Below, piece by piece: positions 14,506-18,134 of a stretch of 18,134 nucleotides of DNA (position 1 is its first letter; every line of letters starts with the position of its first letter). The notes beneath the pieces are model-generated. The model was not told the DNA's origin and ran no database searches. It saw only the letters and a program-made list of their open reading frames with translations. Origin of the DNA: Panacagrimonas sp041635265. Its GTDB lineage: Bacteria > Pseudomonadota > Gammaproteobacteria > Nevskiales > Nevskiaceae. The stretch lies in NCBI GenBank assembly GCA_041635265.1, contig JBFJJV010000056.1, positions 1 through 18,134 of the forward strand, read 5' to 3'. A program made the position numbers and the translations under genes.

Positions 14506-17500
14506 TTAATGAAAATTTCTTGCTTTGGCGCTCAGCGTGCCAATCCAGTCACTGGCGTCAAAGAATTTCCTGGCCACGATATGAGTCACTCCCTGCGACT
14601 TCTGCAATTCACCGCAGGCGATCAGAAAGCGCGATCTCAATGCGGCCAGACGATGCCGCTCCATCACGTCTTTCCACACAATCAGATTATGCGAGCCGGT
14701 CTCGTCTTCGAGTGTCATGAAGACAGTGCCATTGGCCGTTTGAGGGCGCTGCCGGCTGACCACCAGTCCGCAGATCTTGACCCGGCAGCCATTGGGCAGC
14801 TTTTCGATCTCGGAGGAACGCTTGATCCCATGCTTGTCCAGGCGTGTGCGCAGCAAGGCAACCGGATGACGGCGCAGCGTCAGGCCGATAGAGGCGTAGT
14901 CGTCCAGTACCTCTTCGCCTTCCTGTGGCGCGGCAATCAGATCAAGCTGTGGCTCCTTGGCCGAGCGTCCGGCCAGCATGCCGGGCAGGTGTTCGCTGCC
15001 CAGTGCTTTCCAGCGCGCCTGATGCCGGTGGCCGCTGAGTGTGCGCAGGGCATCGGCATCAGCCAACACATTGCGGTCACGCGCATCGAGCTGAGCACGA
15101 TGCACAAGATCATCCAGGTCCGTAAATGGGCAATCATCCCGGGCGGCCTCAATGCGCAGAGCGGTTTCTTTGGCAAGGCCGCTGACCATGCGCAGGCCGA
15201 GTCTGAGAGCGGGTTTTGTCACGTTCTGTTCTGTTCCTCCCCGGTGCGTGGGAGAGGTGGTGCGATGTTCCAAAGTGCAGTCCCAATCACTGACGATGAC
15301 ATCTGCGGGCAGCACTCTGACGCCGCTGCGCCTTGCCTCCTGCACCAATTGCGAAGGTCCGTAAAAACCCATCGGTTGAGAATTCAGCAAGCCGGCGGTA
15401 AATGCCGCTGGCTCGTGGCACTTCATCCATGCCGAGGCATAGGCCAGCAGGGCAAAACTGGCCGCGTGTGATTCAGGGAATCCGTATGAACCAAAGCCGA
15501 GCACCATTTGGTAGATGCTCTCGGCGAATTCCTGATCAAAGCCATTACGAGACATTCCAGTCAGCAGCTTTTCACGAAAATGGCTGAGTCCGCCATGACG
15601 CTTCCACGCGGCCATAGAGCGCCGCACCTGATCGGCTTCGCCTGGTGAAAAATCAGCACCGTCGATGGCAATCTGCATCACCTGTTCCTGAAACAGGGGC
15701 ACGCCTAGAGTACGCCCCAGGGCCTTCTGCAGCCGGGCAGGTATATCGACGCGTGTGTTCGGATCCTTGGCAAGAGCCTGCCGGCGTTTCAGATAAGGAT
15801 GGACCATGCCGCCCTGGATCGGCCCCGGTCGCACGATGGCCACTTGAATCACCAGGTCGTAGAAACGTCGCGGACGCAGACGCGGCAGCATCGACATCTG
15901 CGCGCGTGATTCAATCTGGAAGACGCCCACGGTCTTGCCCTGGCAGATCATGTCATAGGTTGCAGCATCTTCCTGAGGGATGTCCTTGAGTCCAAACGGC
16001 ATGCCGCCGCGAATGGCAGATACCAGCGCCAGCGAACGGCGCAGTGCGCTGAGCATACCCAGCGCCAACACATCGACTTTCAACAAGCCCAGGGTCGCCA
16101 AATCATCCTTATCCCACTGGATGATGGTGCGGTCTTTCATCGCGGCATTTTCAATCGGCACCAGATTGGAGACTGGCGCGTCTGAAATGATGAAGCCACC
16201 AACGTGCTGGGACAGGTGGCGTGGCATGCCGATCAGCTGTGGCACCAGTTCCAGCCAGAGGCGGGTGAGCGCGGCATCGGGGTTTAAACCGACCTCCTTC
16301 AGACGATCCGGCAGAGCCTCGCCCTTGTCCCACCAGGCCAGTGAGCTGGCAAAGGCATCGACCTGATCGGGTGCTGCGCCTAGCGCCTTGCCCACATCGC
16401 GAATCGCCATCTTGCGACGATAGTGAATGACGGTAGCGGCAATGGCCGCGCGACGGCGCCCGTATTTGTTGAATACATACTGGATGATCTCTTCGCGCCG
16501 CTGATGTTCAAAATCCACATCAATATCTGGCGGCTCGTTGCGCTCCTTTGAAATAAAGCGCTCGAACAGCAAATTACCCTTCTCCGGCGGCACTTCGGTG
16601 ATATCCAGCGCATAACAAACCGCCGAATTGGCCGCGCTGCCGCGACCCTGGCACAGGATGCCGCGCGCGCGGGCTTCACGCACGATGTCCCACACGGTGA
16701 GAAAAAAAGCTTCCACTGCCATTTCCGAAATCAGCTTCAGCTCTTTATTGATCTGCTCGATAACCGTGGCTTCCGCACCCTGCGGCCAGCGTTTGCGCAT
16801 GCCGTCTTCCACCAATTTTCGCAACCAGCTGGCGGGGCTGTGATCTTTTCGGGTCAGCTCGCGTGGGTATTCGTATTTCAACTCACGCATGCTGAATTGG
16901 CAGCGATCCGCAATACGCAGGGTCTCGTCCAGCAAGGCCCTGGGATAAACGCGCTGAAGATCATCAAGGCTGCGCAGATGGTGCTCGCCGTTGGGTAGAA
17001 GTCGATAGCCGCATTCGGCGACCGGGATGCCATGACGAATGGCGGTGAGCACGTCATGCAGAAGGCGTCGTTCTCGGACGTGATAACGCACATCGCCACA
17101 GGCAACCAGGGGCAGGCCGAAACGAGTGCTGGTCTTGCGCAGCAAGGTGAGACGTCTTGCGTCATTGTGCTTGCGATGCAGCTCCACCCCGATCCATGCG
17201 CGTTCGAAGAAGGTATCGCGTACCCAGGCAGCATGTTCAGGATCAATATCCTCGCCGGGGATCCAAAGTGCTAGGCAATCGGCCAGGCAGTAAAGTGAGG
17301 TTGGCGCAGCATCATCGCGACCTAAGCCACCATCCTTCTTATTTGGCGAAGAAACAAAATCTTCACGCAACAGCCGATACTCGCCTTTTTCGCTGCGACG
17401 ACGCGCATGAGTGATCAATGCCGAGAGCGCCTCGTACGATGTTTTATTCGTCACCAGCAGAACGAGCTTGGGGCCATCCTCAATCTGAAATTCGCTGCCC

Positions 17501-17724
17501 ACAATCAGTTTCACGCCGGATTTTTCTGAAGCCTCCAGTGCGCGCACCATGCCCGCGAGTGAGCACTCATCAGTGATCGCCAGCGCCGTGTAACCCAGCA
17601 ACCTGGCCTGCTCAAATAGATCAGCGGCATGCGACGCCGCCCGCTGAAAGGAAAAGCAGGACAGGCAGTGCAACTCGGCGTAGCCAGAGGGGAGTGATAA
17701 GGGGGGTGGCGGATTTGCGGGCAT
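14506..17724 (-). CDS. dnaE2: error-prone DNA polymerase DnaE2 (ImuC)
   Basis: A C-family polymerase of 1072 residues from the ATG at 17724 (a GTG at 17733 would add three). It makes the translesion synthesis step of SOS mutagenesis. Numbered from the GTG: the PHP domain starts at YAELHCLSCFSF (18-29), with GYTALAITDECSLAGMVRAL (47-66) and QIEDGPKLVLLVTNK (83-97). The palm has GRGSAANS (363-370) and PPDIDVDFEH, with catalytic D403 and D405; the third Asp is D554 in LLKVDVLALG. An HhH region follows, then an OB domain, RVKICGLVVSRQRPQTANGT (984-1003), and VARKFFDASDW near the end. The C-terminal NFH resembles the SRDFH ending of the family. Compared with remembered DnaE2 sequences there are two extra loops, at about 127-146 and 823-840. 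A LexA operator lies 11 bp upstream of the ATG. imuA and imuB are not adjacent. Confidence 0.96.
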   Translation of the reverse strand: MPANPPPPLSLPSGYAELHCLSCFSFQRAASHAADLFEQARLLGYTALAITDECSLAGMVRALEASEKSGVKLIVGSEFQIEDGPKLVLLVTNKTSYEALSALITHARRRSEKGEYRLLREDFVSSPNKKDGGLGRDDAAPTSLYCLADCLALWIPGEDIDPEHAAWVRDTFFERAWIGVELHRKHNDARRLTLLRKTSTRFGLPLVACGDVRYHVRERRLLHDVLTAIRHGIPVAECGYRLLPNGEHHLRSLDDLQRVYPRALLDETLRIADRCQFSMRELKYEYPRELTRKDHSPASWLRKLVEDGMRKRWPQGAEATVIEQINKELKLISEMAVEAFFLTVWDIVREARARGILCQGRGSAANSAVCYALDITEVPPEKGNLLFERFISKERNEPPDIDVDFEHQRREEIIQYVFNKYGRRRAAIAATVIHYRRKMAIRDVGKALGAAPDQVDAFASSLAWWDKGEALPDRLKEVGLNPDAALTRLWLELVPQLIGMPRHLSQHVGGFIISDAPVSNLVPIENAAMKDRTIIQWDKDDLATLGLLKVDVLALGMLSALRRSLALVSAIRGGMPFGLKDIPQEDAATYDMICQGKTVGVFQIESRAQMSMLPRLRPRRFYDLVIQVAIVRPGPIQGGMVHPYLKRRQALAKDPNTRVDIPARLQKALGRTLGVPLFQEQVMQIAIDGADFSPGEADQVRRSMAAWKRHGGLSHFREKLLTGMSRNGFDQEFAESIYQMVLGFGSYGFPESHAASFALLAYASAWMKCHEPAAFTAGLLNSQPMGFYGPSQLVQEARRSGVRVLPADVIVSDWDCTLEHRTTSPTHRGGTEQNVTKPALRLGLRMVSGLAKETALRIEAARDDCPFTDLDDLVHRAQLDARDRNVLADADALRTLSGHRHQARWKALGSEHLPGMLAGRSAKEPQLDLIAAPQEGEEVLDDYASIGLTLRRHPVALLRTRLDKHGIKRSSEIEKLPNGCRVKICGLVVSRQRPQTANGTVFMTLEDETGSHNLIVWKDVMERHRLAALRSRFLIACGELQKSQGVTHIVARKFFDASDWIGTLSAKARNFH
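15236..15257. repeat. GC-rich palindrome inside dnaE2
   Basis: CCTCCCC (15236-15242) and GGGAGAGG (15250-15257) form an imperfect palindrome around the loop GGTGCGT. It resembles the CTCTCCC...GGGAGAG cores of REP-like repeats common between genes in GC-rich gammaproteobacteria. A short direct repeat, TTCTG-TTCTG, adjoins it at 15225-15234. It lies inside the coding frame, in a loop that other DnaE2 proteins appear to lack. Confidence 0.45.
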
Positions 17725-17735
17725 TAGAGTCACGT

Positions 17736-17755
17736 AACTGTATATGCATACAGTA
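17736..17755. promoter_or_regulatory. LexA operator (SOS box) of dnaE2
   Basis: AACTGTATATGCATACAGTA matches the E. coli-type LexA consensus TACTGTATATATATACAGTA at the CTGT and ACAG half-sites (17738-17741, 17750-17753) and at nearly all of the AT-rich centre. It lies 11 bp upstream of the dnaE2 ATG and overlaps the likely promoter, so LexA binding would block transcription until SOS induction. Confidence 0.9.
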
Positions 17756-17777
17756 TCGTGATTCTCTGCAGGATCAA
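17750..17777 (-). promoter_or_regulatory. candidate sigma-70 promoter of dnaE2
   Basis: On the minus strand TTGATC (17777-17772) and TACTGT (17755-17750) are separated by 16 bp. The -10 hexamer is poor (TACTGT against TATAAT) but coincides with the left end of the LexA box, a usual arrangement for SOS genes. Transcription would start near 17743, leaving a leader of only about 20 bases before the ATG, with no ribosome binding site. Confidence 0.4.
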
Positions 17778-17783
17778 GCCCTG

Positions 17784-17803
17784 CTGGGCCCAGTCAGGCC
17801 CAG
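17784..17803. repeat. perfect 7-bp hairpin upstream of dnaE2
   Basis: CTGGGCC (17784-17790) and GGCCCAG (17797-17803) pair perfectly around CAGTCA. An outer pair, GGATC (17771-17775) and GATCC (17803-17807), brackets it asymmetrically. No T-run follows on either strand, so it is not a typical terminator. Confidence 0.4.
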
Positions 17804-18134
17804 ATCCCTTGGGTTTCTAAAACGTATCAAGCAATATCAATTACTTGGATCGTATGAGGGTGATAAGCCCCCCGCGGTAGCCACGGCTCTGGGTTCCGGC
17901 GCGGCAACGCATTTATGCCTCGCTACCCTTGGAATGGGCTTGGCGCAGAAGGCAGAAAATCCGGGGGTCGTTGAGGCGCCCGAGGCAATCGCAGGAATAC
18001 CAGCGCGCTGGTGCCTTGTCAGCCGCCAATCAGGCATTCGACAAATTTTTCACATGGCGAAGCTTGAATAATAGTGGTCGTTTTCTATGCTCTTGACGTG
18101 GGAGAAGCGCCCGCCCAGCGCCCGACACAATTTA
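17804..18134. other. about 330 bp with no convincing gene; two opposed open frames
   Basis: A plus-strand frame runs open to a TAA at 18071 (C-terminal half SGAATHLCLATLGMGL...), but its only early start codons lie inside dnaE2. On the minus strand one frame enters from the window edge, reads ...GGRFSHVKSIENDHYYSSFA and stops at TGA (18050-18052). The same frame is then open again from 18037 to 17837 (MPDWRLTRHQ ... SYDPSN). Neither product matches a family I can name. By hand count the third codon positions of the minus frame are not richer in GC than the second, which argues against a real gene there. The stretch may be a decayed gene, the 3' end of a gene outside the window, or a repeat. 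Confidence 0.35.

Noticed and set aside
14317..15471. Plus-strand open frame of 384 codons antisense to dnaE2 and the YdbH-like gene
   Set aside because: It is a shadow frame: no recognisable domain, and it spans two well-supported minus-strand genes.
1..18134. CRISPR arrays, tRNA or rRNA genes, complete insertion sequences, integron attC sites
   Set aside because: No regularly spaced repeats, cloverleaf-like sequences, transposase motifs or terminal inverted repeats with target duplications were found by reading both strands.

Overview
The window reads as a chromosomal segment of a moderately GC-rich gammaproteobacterium. The indications are an E. coli-type LexA operator (CTGT-N8-ACAG), an apaG gene, an error-prone DnaE2 polymerase, a DUF5924/DUF2914 membrane protein and a Marinobacter-type fatty acyl reductase. 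The order cannot be fixed from sequence alone; Nevskiales- or Xanthomonadales-like groups are guesses. No rRNA, tRNA, CRISPR array or complete insertion sequence is visible.

Left part (1-5047, all minus strand): a very large regulatory protein with two class III nucleotide cyclase domains, a STAND/AAA-type NTPase and a TPR-like tail, the same architecture as mammalian soluble adenylyl cyclase (ADCY10). Downstream lie a short-chain dehydrogenase/reductase and the start of a PaaI-type hotdog thioesterase, which runs off the left edge.

Middle part (5139-12205): a lipid-type enzyme block. Two different phytoene-desaturase/amine-oxidase-like flavoproteins lie tail to tail with only 5 bp between them. 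The larger one is divergent from a two-domain, alcohol-forming fatty acyl-CoA reductase, and a multi-pass DUF5924/DUF2914 membrane protein follows on the plus strand. The two flavoproteins, the reductase and perhaps the thioesterase and SDR suggest an uncharacterised lipid or isoprenoid modification locus, with the cyclase as a possible regulator. That functional link is inference from proximity.

Right part (12304-18134): a minus-strand run of dnaE2, a YdbH/AsmA-like exported protein and apaG, with gaps of 39 and 30 bp. A near-consensus LexA box sits immediately upstream of dnaE2, so the polymerase is almost certainly SOS-induced, and the two downstream genes may be co-transcribed with it. 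No imuA or imuB is visible beside dnaE2. The last roughly 330 bp hold no convincing gene.
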